Assembly (NCBI GenBank): GCA_029582155.1
Contig: CM055897.1
Coordinates: forward strand, 89,716,836 to 89,780,835
From: Panopea generosa
Lineage: Eukaryota; Mollusca; Bivalvia; Adapedonta; Hiatellidae
Reading direction: 5' to 3'
Length of the DNA: 64,000 nucleotides
Of the stretch, positions 11,474 to 24,880 are shown piece after piece. The notes under the pieces are model-generated. The model was given only the letters and a program-made list of their open reading frames with translations, searched no databases and was not told the DNA's origin. The translations under genes and the position numbers were made by a program. Each line of letters begins with the position of its first letter. Position 1 is the stretch's first letter.

Positions 11474-11669
11474 ATAGTTCTCACTAATTTATTTTAGCCC
11501 GATTACGATGTAAGCTCAGAGCTTATATGAACCGCTTCGAGTCCGTTTCCTGGATAGAACCAGTACTGAGTGTTGCTTTATGCGAGGCATCGGGTCGTGA
11601 TGTGGATCGAACCCGCAACCTCTGGTGTGAGCGGCTAACACTCTATCCTTTACTCTACTGCCCCCGCTG
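11474..11669 (-). mobile_element. tRNA-derived SINE, family 1, with intact target duplication
   Basis: Read on the minus strand it has the same head and body as the copy at 6471: a B box (plus-strand 'gatcgaacccgcaac') and the 'agtactgg.tctat' body. It is flanked by the 12-bp direct repeat CCATTCCTAATT at 11462-11473 and 11670-11681. That is the hallmark of LINE-machinery insertion and fixes the ends of the element at about 196 bp. Confidence 0.85.
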
Positions 11670-11860
11670 CCATTCCTAATTTGTTGACGAATGTTTTTAC
11701 ACAGGACAAGAGAGCAAACAACTTGCTACTGTGTAACGTCATAATGATACGAGATAGCTCTTAGTTAAATAAACGTTCAACTGTCTTCGTAATCGGACTG
11801 AAATATAGTCAACGTGGTATTGCACGAACAGAAGATGAAAGGTTTAATCATTATAAGTAA

Positions 11861-12052
11861 TGGAGCACGTGGTCCAGTGGTAGAGCATCGCAACCAGGAT
11901 CCGAGAGTCGTGGGTTCGATCCTCCTTCGCGACCATATCTGATGTCCTTGAGCAAGACACCTTTTCCGTATATGCTAAGTACTGGTTCTATAAGTTGAAA
12001 TAACTTGTTTCACAATCGAAGTAAAATTAGGTTAAATTATAAAAAAAAAAAA
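11861..12052 (+). mobile_element. tRNA-derived SINE, family 2 (with 'ccttgagcaagacac' core)
   Basis: A tRNA-like head ('ggtccagtggtagagcatc' A box, 'cgtgggttcgatcc' B box) is followed by a central core 'gatgtccttgagcaagacac', then 'actggttctataag' and a 12-base A tail. The core resembles the conserved central domains known from metazoan SINE superfamilies; which one cannot be settled by eye. The copies at 61062-61214 and 43448-43563 (both minus) carry the same core. Confidence 0.78.
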
Positions 12053-14488
12053 TGGGCATCGTGTCCTCTAACAGGACAATGTCCGTACTGGTATTCAAAA
12101 AAATGCAGTTGTTCTGCAATGCATGTTATTTGTGAAGGTGGTAAGAATTTGCTATGTACTCTTTAACATTGCACGATCGAGACATTGTGCTCGTGTGTGT
12201 AAATACTGTGACAAAACTTCACAATACTGGTTAGACATGTGAAGTGTGAATTGTTACCGAATGATCTCTACTCCATGTTAACGTTACCAACAACTAGTTT
12301 TCAAGCACTGATTTCAGAACCAATAGAACAATTGAAGTAATGACAGAAACTCACTGATTCTAATAAGATCAAACGTTGCCTGTCGAGTTCGAGTATACGG
12401 TTCCAAGGCATATTTCTTATCGTAATAATTTCAAACGAATTTTAGCATCATTTGCAACACATTTGATGTTGGATGTGACAACCGATTTAATTGGCGAAGG
12501 AAGACCCCATATGCAGAAATATCGTACCTCTCCGCAGTTACTGGCAATCATTCTCACATCAAATGTTTGGACCGAGCTGTGCGTGAACCCATGACCTCAG
12601 CGGTGTTTAAGTGATATTTATATGGCGTTGTTGCAATGTATGATCTATTTAATGGTGTTATAGCACATTATACAACATAAAAGTTTTCAATGGTAACTAT
12701 CTTTATTCTGTAAGAACTGCTGGTCAACATTGGTTACCATATGTATATTTATTCTGTTAGGGGCGTTTTGTAACGGCAGCTATGGGCATTTAAGTAGATG
12801 CGTTCTGCAATTATAACCATGTGTAATCAGGTAGCGCCACTATGCAATGACTACTTTATTTCAGTTTTTTTTTCACAAAATGTAAAGAAAACAAACGATT
12901 CTAGTGACACATTTTAACATTAATTTGTTAAATAATTGACCACAGAAAAGGTTCTTAAGTTTCCAGGTATTTATATCATACTTTACATTACATACAAACT
13001 GGGGGTTCCTTCGTTGCCGACAGATCTTAGATCACTTACTCTCCCCGATAAGATCGTTGGTTTGAGTTCCGTTCTCTCCAAAGTCTTTATGTATGACAGT
13101 TTGCCAGTTACTCGTGAAAGGGTGAAAGGGTTTTCCTCAGATTCATTCCGAGGTCTTTTACCGCCAATAAAACTAGATATGCCATATATAACATCAAATG
13201 TGTTGAATATGGCGTTAAACTCCATTAAAAATGACATGCAAACTAGCATTTACCGTATACAGACTGAGAGAAAACAACACATTATATTCTGTGATAGATT
13301 TAATCAAATTATTATTTTATTCTTCTCGATTTATAAACCAGTGTGTTACATTTTCACTATTCTTATCCTTACCCCTTCTACCCAATAGCATCATCAACAA
13401 CCGTAATAACATAACAACACATAATGTAAAACAACATGTTTAAGACGGGGTTGAACATTATATATTTGGGCGACTCTATACGTTACTTAGGCACATTCCC
13501 ATGCAATATTATTAATTATATCGCTAAGGCGTTCCATAATAAACTATGTACTGCAGTAAATGACATATTAGATCTTAAATAACTATATCTTTAAACTTAA
13601 TATAATGCGATGACGATAACAATTTAACAATGGAGCTATTTGTAATGTTACAGATGAGTCATGACATCTTTCAGAATGTTTAAAATAATAATTGACATAT
13701 TTTTATTTTCCATATATCGATAATTCAGATAAAGACATTATTTTTTATTATATTATATAAATAAAAAAAAACATAAACTTAATTAAATATATATATAATC
13801 GCTATATGTTTTGTCAACCAGTCAGCAGCCATATCGTATATTAAGTGCATAAATCAGCTTTCGTCACCGTTCAGCCAGTACACTGTTTGCGTGTTTAAAC
13901 CTTCCAACATTGTGCTTATGTCATGTCCGTGATACGATCACGTTCATTGTTGCTTACTTTATAAACAAGTCGTACAGTACGCTCCACTATAAGGTATACA
14001 CTTCTATATCGGCCCTTGTTTATTGACAAGTAGGTTCATTTTCTTTTTAACTGTTATTGTCTAAGTTAATTGCACCTGTCAGTTACTCTAATTAACGCAG
14101 TCTATATTGGTGTAGCATGTCATAAACGAGATATTAACGACCACTTATCGGTAGCCTTAACTATGTTATCCGGACATGTATATATAATATTGATTACTAT
14201 TTTGATTGTTCCCTCCACTCAACATGCATCTCACACGACGTGATGAGATATTCCAAATCCACGATGTCTCCAGTCGAAGCTTCATTTTCTCCTATCTAGT
14301 TGATTATTCCTTGATCAGCTAGATTGTAAATGTGTTCTCATTGTTCATTCAGAAAACCCAAGTCGCTTCGAAGACTTTTGATTGCGTCGGCATAACTATG
14401 TGTCGGCTAGCACAATCGTTACATAATCGTTACAATCGTTTTTGGACGATTCAGTATTTTAATTCCAATAACTTTTGGAATATAATGT
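12053..14488. other. AT-rich DNA with unassigned overlapping reading frames
   Basis: From 12936 to 13388 a 150-codon plus-strand frame (no ATG at its start) overlaps an 88-codon minus-strand frame (12983-13249) that begins with ATG. Neither has a domain I recognise. The patch 12990-13210 is less AT-rich than its surroundings, so it may be a relic of a coding or repeat sequence. The rest shows nothing. Confidence 0.35.
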
Positions 14489-15372
14489 TCACTTCCCTAG
14501 AAGCCTTTGAACGATGCTTGATTTCCTTTTTCTAAATTTAAGCGCTGCTTGCACCACTTCAATAAACACTTTCTTCACTGAGTTTTGTTCATCTACTGTA
14601 CACTCCACATAATTAGTAGCACCAATGTCTTTTGCTAGAATCTTGCCTTCTTCTGGTGAAATAGGTACATCAGAATCATAGTCGGTGGTGTTTCGCAGGT
14701 CAGTTTGCGTAGCAACTAGAATAATTGGTGTCTTTCTGTTCATGTTATCTTTGATTTCCGGTATCCAGAAGTCTTTGATACTCTCAAATGATTCGCGGTC
14801 CACGACGGAATAGCAGAGGACAAATACCTCGCTGTCTCTGTATGTGAACTCCCTCAGGCTCGTATAGTCGTGCTACAAGTAAAGAAGTAGATTCCAGTTA
14901 GAAAAATGAACTATTTGAAAACAAATAAGATTCTAACAAAAATAACAATAGTTGAAGTAAAACAATATAATTCATATAGCATTTTCTTTATAAAAATAAG
15001 CATTTTGCGTATAGTAACATAAAAAAGTATTAAAACGTTCGGTCTATATATATAAAAACGAAAGGAAATTTAAAAAAAAAATAGTTTTAAAACATTTAAA
15101 GTAGTGTAACAGTTGCTTGATAAGTTACAAAAACACTCGTTTCAATTAATAGCTATGATAATTACCTGTCCAGCTGAATCAAATATGCTGACAGTGTATT
15201 CATCGCCATTCACGGTCGATTTTCCGGCGTAATTCTCAAAAACTGTTGCCACATAATCGTCCGGGGCCGATGTCTTGGAGAAAGCTAGTGACATGCATGT
15301 CTTGCCAACCATTCCATCGCCGACGACAGTGCACTGGACCAAATTCCTCTGTTGTTCTGTTTTCAAAACCAT
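14489..15372 (-). CDS. atypical Rho-family small GTPase, two exons
   Basis: Exon 1 is 15372-15166 (69 codons, ends ..DSAGQ) and exon 2 is 14872-14489. The 293-bp intron has a CAG|GTAAT donor and a TTGTAG acceptor in phase 0. The product is 196 residues, the usual Rho/Rac length. Visible motifs: P-loop GDGMVGKT (18-25), switch I TVFENY (43-48) with its Thr, switch II DSAGQ (65-69) with the catalytic Gln, and base-binding TQTD (124-127). The usual TKxD lysine is Gln. CTVD (160-163) replaces the usual CSAL/K. The Rho insert region is about six residues short. The C-terminus FRKRKSSIVQRLLGK is basic but has no Cys and no CAAX box, so prenylation is not expected. Family members cycle between GTP and GDP to control the cytoskeleton; the two altered nucleotide-contact motifs suggest changed binding. 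The open frame and clean splice sites favour a live gene. Confidence 0.9.
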
Positions 15373-15540
15373 GATGCTTATTGTTTAATTCAATCCACAA
15401 ACAATTTCAACACTGATACTAATTAGTTCACGTTAAAAGCGTATGGCGCTGAATCGTTAACTACTTATGTTAAAATAAATCTCCGAACTAGTGTAAGGTA
15501 CAAATTACAGATGATTGTGATGACAATGTGGTCGTCTCAG

Positions 15541-15550
15541 GTATATATAC
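15541..15550 (-). promoter_or_regulatory. possible TATA box for the Rho-like gene
   Basis: GTATATATAC lies about 170 bases upstream of the ATG at 15372. A start about 25-30 bases downstream (near 15515) would give a 5' leader of roughly 140 bases. The site is palindromic, so strand is inferred from the gene only. Confidence 0.35.
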
Positions 15551-16127
15551 TGACGACTCCGATAGCGGTCACATGACTCACAGGTAGGAGACACGAATGG
15601 CAGATTGTAAACTTTACTTAATCAAGTGAAATACTACCAAACTGTGGACTCCCGTCAAGACGGTCGTAAGGCGATTTCAATGGAATTAACGAGGTGAAAG
15701 ATATAGCCAAGATATATGATTAAGCTACAGAATTAAAAGTTCACCTAAGTATGTGATAACAAAAATAGTGTGAACTTGGATTCAGTACACCAGCGATGTT
15801 GAAACCAGCTTTATATTTCTTTGTTTCGTTTTTTACGTAAGAGTGTCAGCATTATCTTGTTGAGATCGCGTTTTCCATCACAAAGAGTAAAACCTACTCA
15901 TAGCATCTAAAATGTATTTAAATTAAATAGTATTACATGGTAAAGTATAATGTGTTAATGTATGTTATATAAGAAGAGACACATAACTCAACACTAAACA
16001 ACAAAGAGATGGTAAATAAAACACTGCCGTGACGCTAGTAACATGTGTCTTTATATAACGAAGAGAGCAATATCATACCTGGTAACTTTACCTGTCTTTT
16101 CTAAATAATTAGAAGAGGACCTTACCG
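15551..16127. other. upstream flank of the Rho-like gene, no other gene seen
   Basis: AT-rich non-coding sequence between the GTPase promoter side and the minisatellite. Confidence 0.4.
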
Positions 16128-18004
16128 TACATGTATGCAGGCTGCCAATCACCAGACTGTATGTTGACCATTTCCCTCCCCACTATGAGAACGGTGTATG
16201 CAGGCTGCCAACCACCAGACTGTATGTTGACCATTTCCCTCCCCACTATGAGCACGATGTATGCAGGCTGTCAATCACCAGACTGTATGTTGACCATTTC
16301 CCTCCTCACTATGAGCACGGTGTATGCAGGTTGCCTATCACCAGATTGTATGTGACCATTTCCCTTCCCAATATGAGCACGTCTTATGCATGCTGCCTAT
16401 CACCAGACTGTATGTGACCATTTCCCTCCCCACTATGAGCCCGTCTTATGCATGCTGCCTATCCCCAGACTGTATGTGACCATTTCCCTCCCCACTATGA
16501 GCCCGTCTTATGCATGATGCCTATCCCCAGACTGTATGTGACCATTTCCCTCCCCACTATGAGCCCGTCTTATGCATGCTGCCTATCACCAGACTGTATG
16601 TGACCATTTCTCTACCCACTATGAGCTGCTGCCTATCCCCAGACAGTATGTGACCATTTCCTTCCCCACTATGAGCCCGTCCTATGCATGCTGCCTATCC
16701 CCAGACTGTATGTGACCATTTCCCTCCCCACTATGAGCCCGTCTTATGCAAGTTGCCTATCACCAGACTATATGTGACCATTTAACTCCTCACTATGAGC
16801 ACGATGTATGCAGGTTGCCTATCTCCAGACTGTATGTGACTATTTCTTTCCCCACTATGAGCACGTTGTATGCATGCTGTCTATCACCAGACTGTATGCT
16901 GACCATTTTTCTCCCAACTATGTGCACGGTGTATATCACCAGACTATATGTGACCATTTCCCTCTTCCACTATGAGCACGGTGTATGCAGGTTGCCAATC
17001 ACCAGACTGAATGTTGACCATTTCCCTCCCAACTACGAAAACGGTGTATTCTGGGTTCCTGTTATCAGACTGTATGTTGACCATTTCCCTTCCCGCTATG
17101 AGCACAGTGTATGCAGGCTGCATATCACCAGACTGTATGTTGACCATTTCCCTCCTCACTATGAGCACGGTGTATGCAGGCTATCAATCACCAGACTGCA
17201 TGTGACTATTTCCCTCCTCACTACGAGCACGGTGTATGCAGACTGCCTATCACCAGACTGTATGTGACTATTTCCCTCCTCGCTATGAGCACGGTGTATG
17301 CAGACTGCCTATCACCAGACTGTATGTGGCCATTTCCCTCCTCACTATGAGCACGGTGTATGCAGACTGCCTATCACCAGACTGTATGTGGCCATTTCCC
17401 TCCTCACTATGAGCACGGTGTATGCTGACTGCCTATCACCAGACTGTATGTGACTATTTCCCTCCTCACTATGAGCACGGTGTATGCAGACTGCCTATCA
17501 CCAGACTGTATGTGGCCATTTCCCTCCCCACTATGAGCACGGTGTATGCAGGCTGCCTATCACCAGACTATATGTGGCCATTTCCCTTCCCACTATGAGC
17601 ACGGTGTATGCAGGCTGCCTATCACCAGACTGTATGTTGACCATTTCCCTTCCCACTATGAGCACGGTGTATGCAGGCTGCCTATCACCAGACTGTATGT
17701 TGACCATTTCCCTCCTCACTATGGGCACGGTGTACGCAGGCTGCATATCACCAGATTGTATGTGACCATTTCCCTCCACCACTATGAGCACGTCTTATGC
17801 ATGCTGCCTATCACCAGACTGTATGTTGACCATTTTCCTTCACACTATGAGCACGGTGTATGCAGGCTGCCAATCACCAGACTGTATGTGGCCATTTCCC
17901 TTCCCACTATGTACACGGTGTATGCAGGCTGCATATCACCAGACTGTATGTTGACCATTTCCCTTCCCGCTATGAGCACGGTGTATGCAGGCTGCCTATG
18001 TTGA
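16128..18004. repeat. minisatellite of 62/63-bp units, about 30 copies
   Basis: Units run 'atgcaggctgcc.atcacc', 'agactgtatgt(t)gaccat', 'ttccctcc.cactatgagc', 'acggtgt'. Two length classes alternate in blocks: 63 bp with 'gtatgttgacc' and 62 bp with 'gtatgtgacc'. Units from about 16330 to 16745 share their own variant ('ccgtcttatgcatgctgcc'). Because 63 is divisible by three, runs of 63-bp units leave frames open on both strands, but 62-bp units shift them. The many 60-170 codon frames here are therefore by-products, not a gene. Confidence 0.92.
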
Positions 18005-21000
18005 CCATATGTTGGTAAATTAACAATTATTTCAAATATATTAATTAAAACAGAACGCCTGAATAGCGACTTCAGGGAGTGAGTGTGGTCATAATGTGTT
18101 AAAACCTCATTTGATAATGCTAACTTACTTAATTTTAACTTTAATTTCGACCAACCACTGGCTATTACTCATAGGTATAGACTTTGCTTTGAATTTGAAG
18201 AGTTAATGCTCACAAGACTTCTTTTATGCAGTGATATATTATATATATGCTAATTCATTATTTACAAAAATATAGCATTTACACATGCAGAGTGCAAAAT
18301 GTTTTCTACAGCGCGAATTAGTATTGGAAGACACTGGACTCTTTTACATACAACGCTCAAATTTGAGCATGGGTTATATGTGGTGAAAGCCGAGCACTCT
18401 ACTGAATGATCTTTGGCATTCACGTTATTCCTTTCAGATAAGGTAAATGTATATAGCATATTTTTACAGGTTGATTCCTCATGCATTTATTTTTAACTCA
18501 TTCAGCATATGGAATGCCATTTACAAAAAGATACAACATACAAAATGGTATGTATTGTTGATTACAAAGTAAAATACATATAGCATTAACTATGAATAGC
18601 TAATGAATTACATAAGCATAAGCACATCATATCACTTGATACATTCAGTACAATTTAGAGTTTTATCTGCTTGGGTGTGAACGCATTCGGTGAAAATGAA
18701 CCTTATGTATTTGTTTGTGAACTCATGCAGTGAAATATGAGCCCATTTTCGTTTCATCAAATTATTTCCGAAATTGAGTTTTGAACTATAAACGTTAGAA
18801 GGGTGGGGCAAGTGGCATTGGAGCATCTTATTGAACACTGGCTATACGTGAAAAAAGACCATTTATAACTACGTTCTTTTGATTAAGTTAAATTGATATA
18901 CATGTAGCTCAATGACCTTTTACCTTTAATAAGGTTAATTCAAAATACTCCGTGTCAAAAGGTAAATAATTTATTAACAGTTCAAATATAAACTGAGTAA
19001 AACTACACTTATATCCGGTCACGTGTAAATGTACGGAGAATATATATTTGTAAAACAAATGTAATGGCATTATCACAATGTAATCTAAACCTGTAAATAT
19101 AAAAAAACAGTATTTGCTTCCTCACACGAATGCGATCAAGACGACAATGAACTTCATATTTTGACCTTGTATCACACTTGTCACATTTTATTGGACAGTA
19201 TTTCCTCAAGTAGCTCTCCGTGTTTGTCAACCTCTTCAAATGTAACACTAGTATCAAACGAGTGGTTCTCCCATGCAAAGATCATGTCGGTAATACCACC
19301 GGTAACACTATCAGTGACAGAGTCAATGGTTCGGAAAGTAGTTTGACTTTTTGTTTTTATTTATGAACACGGGTCATTAAAATTAATATAGTTGTTTGAT
19401 TACAGGGTTTTTATTTTATTGCTATTGTGTTGACCTTCGAGGTGGTTAAGTCAAGTCATTTCGCAGCAAAAATGATAAAATTAACATATCCTTAATATAT
19501 AGTTTGAACTTATAGTCGTACCGGCGTGGGAAAAATAAGTTATTTGATATCAAAGTTGGAAATTTAAGAGAGACAAATATCTTTGGGTTTTTTTACCCCC
19601 TGATTGAATATTGAATATCTAATAACAAATAAATTGTTATCTCTGTACGCGAAGGCGTGTATGTGTGGTGGTATGTATTTGTGTTTGTGAACATGTGTAT
19701 AGGTATTATGTATGTAAAATGTATCAAATGAAAACCTATTCGTCCAATTAAATATCGCAAAATACGATACTGTACAGACATGCAAATTATAACCACGCGC
19801 TCGAGTTTGTATTTGGCAACTCGTGGATATATAAAATAAATTATGTTTTGTGCTTGTGCATATTTGCCTTACATAACGTAACAAACTTCGAAAGTAATAC
19901 TGGTTCAATGACCTGCTATGTCAATGCACCATGTACTGTACTTCACGAGTTATTATTACATTTACGCGTTAAACGTAGTGATGTTGTTCTCTGCAAGAAC
20001 GTCGTCAACATGCTTAAGGACACATGGATGATGTTTACGCGAATTCTAGAGTAAATAAGAAATATACAGGTGTGAAAATAACGTTCACAAAACATGATAA
20101 AGAATGAAAACATTGGTTCAATGACATTTACTGATATATATCAAATGACAACATGAACCAGATCAAAACATGACACTTGATTAATAAAATCAATAAATAA
20201 GAAGTACTTTCTATTCATCATTGTAATTGCTTATCATACGTACCTAAAATTCACCGTGCGACAAAAACAAAGTGCTCCACGGCATTCTCTTGTTATAACC
20301 GTCCTTAAAGCTTATGTGTAATTTGAAAACAAGTGTTTTACATTATGTTTATTACATATTTTTCAACTTTTACAAATACTGCTATTTTACGTCGCAAATC
20401 AACGTCATCTTTTTCATATCTTATAGCAACAAATAAAAACTTATTTATGTATATTTTGAAAAATAATATACAAATCTTAATCGATATCTTCTAAGCAAAT
20501 GTGGATTAATTGTCTAGTAAGTTACACAACACATGACCAATATTGTATGGTGGAAGATCGAACACCGACCCTACCATTACGTGTGCTACGCTTAGCCAAT
20601 ACAACACGGCAACAGTTGCAGATATTTGGGTTTTGTAAACACACGTCTTTTAATGTATATAGAAATGGTATTATATTTTAATATTTCAAATTCCTCGCCG
20701 ATTACCCAGTATATCTTGGAAGTAGATATTATCTGGACATTATGTTCTAATGGTTAGAGACATGCACACGTGCACACATGAGGAAGATCCATAAATAAAC
20801 CTAACCCGAACAAATATTTGCTCTGCTTATTGAAATTTAAAACGCGTTGTTTGCCAGATTTTGCTGGACAAATAAATTCAGAAATACTTAAATTATTTCT
20901 GGTGGAGAAACCTGGGTATCAAAATCAGTCTGTTTTTATATATTCGCATTTACTGGAGATCTATGAGAGGAAACCACTCGTTCTAATTACGATATCAATT

Positions 21001-24000
21001 TTTCCGCGCGACTGCATGCGGTAACCACATTGCATTAAACAAATACATGCCGCCCACTACTGTGACTGTACCATAACAGTTTGAGCACTTCTTGAGAATA
21101 TTGCCGAGAACCAATTTCAAAACTTCCCTAAAATATCGTATGCAGGTCATGTCATTAGTGTGTGCGTACGTGCGTGTGTTCGACGCATATACGCGCGTGC
21201 GTGTGTTGAGTATTTTTCTTCAGATAATAATTACTCCGATTTATTTCATATAAGTTAAAAACAGATAAAGAAAATGCAAATGTGTGTCTTCAGTGAACCC
21301 ATTTCTGTAATACAAAACAGTTTCGCAACGTAAATTACGGGTTAAAAAGAAGAGAAAGAAGACCCCGTCGTTTAACGTTATTATCATAATATATTAGATT
21401 AATCGTTATAATCTATAAAAACACCGGACACATTAAGAATTAGTGTAAATATGTTTTCGTATATTATCATTTAATGTATAAAGGCAGCACTATATGCCCC
21501 CAACATATAAAAAGGAAGCACTTCATGCCCCCGTATAATTCATTTTATACATAAATTATAATAAATATGGAAATGTTGCTTAATTTAAGATTTATTTTGT
21601 TGAAATATTAAGTTCTTGTTTTTTTCTTTATATCATACACTTAAAGGGTTTTCGGTACAATATTTAGCGCATGGGTGTTAGGTTTTATTTATATTCAGTT
21701 AAGTCACGGAATTATTCGTTTTTGATATGAAATATTTCTTTATTCCATCAAACCGGTCATACATATACTATTGCATTCAGCAACTTGTATTTATGTTTGA
21801 TAACAAAGAACGGGCGGCTAAAGTAAATAATTGGCTAATAGATTCATTTCAATACCGCTATCCCATGATGATATGGAGGTTTTATATTTTAATTTTCGCC
21901 TTTTTGCGGAGGATGGATTTAACTATATCATCAGCTACTGTTATTGTTTTCTTCTCTTTCCAATACAAACAGTAACAAAGATTGACCCTATAAGACATAA
22001 GTGCGTTGCAAGTTCGTCTACAGATTTAAAACCAAATTCATTGTCATCGGTATACTATCTGTGTATCAGGTTCAGTACGCATGTCAAGTTTAGTGAAACA
22101 TCGATTGTGACAATATTGCATTGTTTTAGCTCGACGTATTTCGTTACCCGCCTTTTTCATGTGTGTCATGTGAAACGTCACGATCATGTTAAAAGAGATT
22201 TGAAGATTAGTGGTCATGGGTAAGAGATAGACTGGATCATAGGACTGACATCTGAAATGATTAACCACGTGTTTGTTATTTAATTGTGGGTGACAGATAG
22301 GGACCTGATAAAGATGATGATGTTGCACTTATAAATTATGTACGGGGAAGGGATACACACGGGTACGGATAGGGGTTTCACAAAAAATGAATATTCAGAG
22401 TATCCACATCAGGGTCGGATTCAGGATTCCATATTAGTGGGGTGGATGTACATTTTTGGTAAATTCTCGATACCGGATGGGTTTAAGGGCGAATCCTTCT
22501 TTTAGAAAAGGTTTATAATCAGTTTAAGTCGGGTGATGGCTATATATATAATCTACCGTTTAGGGGTCCTCCGGTTGCCAATCACTTTAACTTTACTCGT
22601 ACATGTCAACTGTTTCAGGGATGGAGAGGGCAGAATGCTGGCGGCGCTGGTGCACATCCTCACAATATGTAATGATTTATCCGTCAACTTATAACTGGGT
22701 CTCATATGAAACTGATCGGTAACAAATATGGTGGGAGGGGGAGGGGGTAAAGGGTCATACGCAATTTTCAACACCACATATAAATGACATCAACTATAAG
22801 TTGAAAGAATATCTCTGTAACGAGTGGAACACATGCTAAAATTTTAGAACTATGAGTAAATAATTTTCGCCTGTTATTATATATTAACTATATAGACTAG
22901 TCATTTGCTCCTCTTGAATTCTTGTTTTTAAAGGAGCAAAACTGCCATTTTTTTAGTAAATTTATTATTGAAAAAAAAATGATTTGTGAAGTGGTCATAC
23001 ATTAACGTTATTTTTTCCATTCGATTAGCTGTTAAATAAAATTATATTTGAAATAATAGTTGGAGGGTATGGAGAAATAAGCTGCCACGTCACTAACATC
23101 AAATACCGTTTTCGTCAGGTTGATTCGGATAAAACTGGTTATTTTATATGTCTTAATCTTGTTTATTCTATAATTGGTATAGAACACAGCCCGATCCAAA
23201 GCATTTATGCCAGAAAATATGCCAGAAAATATGCATGCTAGTTACATGTGGATTAACACTGGAATGACGCAAAATCATTCACAAATGTTCATGCATGTAA
23301 TAAACAAAAAATATCATATATGGATACCATATATAACATGTATTATTGTGACTTGGCATAGATCTATAGAACACTAAGTGTTGTATGTTTGTATTAAAAA
23401 CTGTGTTGTATTTTCCTGTTTTGTACTTATCATCGACTTTAAACAAAATAAAAGTCATAGTTTTGTCAGCCCCTGTGAATGTTCCGGTCAGGTGTCACTG
23501 GATGTTATCTTGTATGTCTTTTTACCGTATGATTGGTTGCATTGATTAATTATATTAATTAGAACGCAAGTGCGTACAACTAGCATGTGATCACTTGTCT
23601 ATTTAAACTCTTTGATGATACCGTACCACGTGTGTTTCTGTGTCTTCGAGAATTAATATCCTTTAATTGCAATGCCTAACCAGAGCGTATCGTGGCTGAT
23701 AGTTATCTATTGTTTGTAACGGCAGTCTGATTTTAGAGTAAACAGAAAGAAGGTCTTTCTTCAATTTAATATTTTGATTTAAAACACGCTCAACAACTGA
23801 AGATGAACCAATATTCGGTAATTAATTTCAAACATACTTGGTAGGCTGGATGCGGCATTGTTGCATACAGAGTGATAGCTGTTTAAACAAATAAGTCAAA
23901 TTTTCTTTTGTTACAAGATCAAAGTTTAGGCGGGATAAAGGACCGATAGATATACGCATGTTATTAAATCAGTATATACGCATTTTATTTTATTGAAACA

Positions 24001-24673
24001 CCACACATACTGTAATTCTTAATTGCTAGTTTTACTATAAATCTATTAATTTAACTATTTAAATAATGATAAAGAAACAATACTTTCACATACGGTAAGT
24101 TGTGTTTAGTTAATAACATATGTTATACGTTCAGCGATGAAATATTTTTTTTGCGCAATTTAAAATTCAAAACATCCCATAGACTTTAAATTGTCTTTCT
24201 ATCTTGTTTTGTTAATTCATAAAGAGTAGGTTAGCAAGAGTGTTTTATAAGACTCGATGTTTTAATAAAAAACACAATCTTTACTGCAGACCGGCCACAA
24301 AGAAAGATAAAGATGACGTCATACTCAGATTTATTTAAATGCCTGAAACAATGCACAGTGTAGTTGTTTTCTGCAAAAAGTAACATCCAGAAGAAAATTA
24401 ATTTAAATATTTGGTAACATTATAATATAGTGTTTTATGTTATGTAAAAAAAAATTCTTTTTTTGTCTTTAATTGTTATATAAAACGTATGTAACGTTTT
24501 TCCATACATCAGAACACGGGACGTGATATGAACACGGTTTGCATTGTTTTATGATTATTATATATTTTCTCTCAAGTGTTTGACTAGGACACGCGAGATG
24601 TTCCTCCTTCATAGCCAAGTCAGTTCTAACCTTTCTCCACTTAGGTCGTGCTAGTTTCATTTCAGTAATGCAA
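18005..24673. other. 6.7 kb of AT-rich DNA, no supported gene
   Basis: I found no domain, splice-supported exon, RNA gene or clear element. Minor items: a CpG-rich 'acgcgcgtgcgtgtg' patch near 21190, a G-rich run near 22731-22748 and a doubled 'atgccagaaaat' at 23207. Frames up to 130 codons (21831-22223) have no recognisable content. Confidence 0.4.
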
Positions 24674-24880
24674 TGGGTCTGGCGTAGTGGACTAGGGATA
24701 TAGCGCGTCGCATGCGGGACGTCGTGCGTTCGATCCCCGGATGGGTCATACTAAAGATTATGGTACTAGAAGCTTGCTCGCTGAGCGATAGTTTTAGGTC
24801 TGGCCGGCCAGGTGTCAGTATAATGTGACTACCATTTAGATGAATACCATTTTGTGTTGAAATACCCTAGATATCAGGAT
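24674..24880 (+). mobile_element. tRNA-derived SINE, family 3
   Basis: The tRNA-like head has 'ggcgtagtggactaggg' as A box region and the B box 'cgtgcgttcgatcccc'. It is followed by a body ('ggtgtcagtataatgtgact') unlike families 1 and 2. The acceptor stem does not pair as in a tRNA gene. The 3' end is approximate. Confidence 0.6.

Noticed and set aside
12376-12594. 72-codon frame with a B-box-like 'ggtcatgggttcacg' on the opposite strand, considered as a SINE or exon
   Set aside because: No matching A box, no body shared with other SINEs and no ATG at the frame start.
16128-18004. Secreted Cys-rich repeat protein gene suggested by long frames (up to 173 codons)
   Set aside because: Frames are open on both strands only where units are 63 bp long and are shifted by 62-bp units. 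There is no start, signal peptide or splice context.
21727-22328. Overlapping frames of 82, 130 and 94 codons as a gene
   Set aside because: No domain, no splice signals and background composition. Open frames of this size are expected by chance on several frames in this region.
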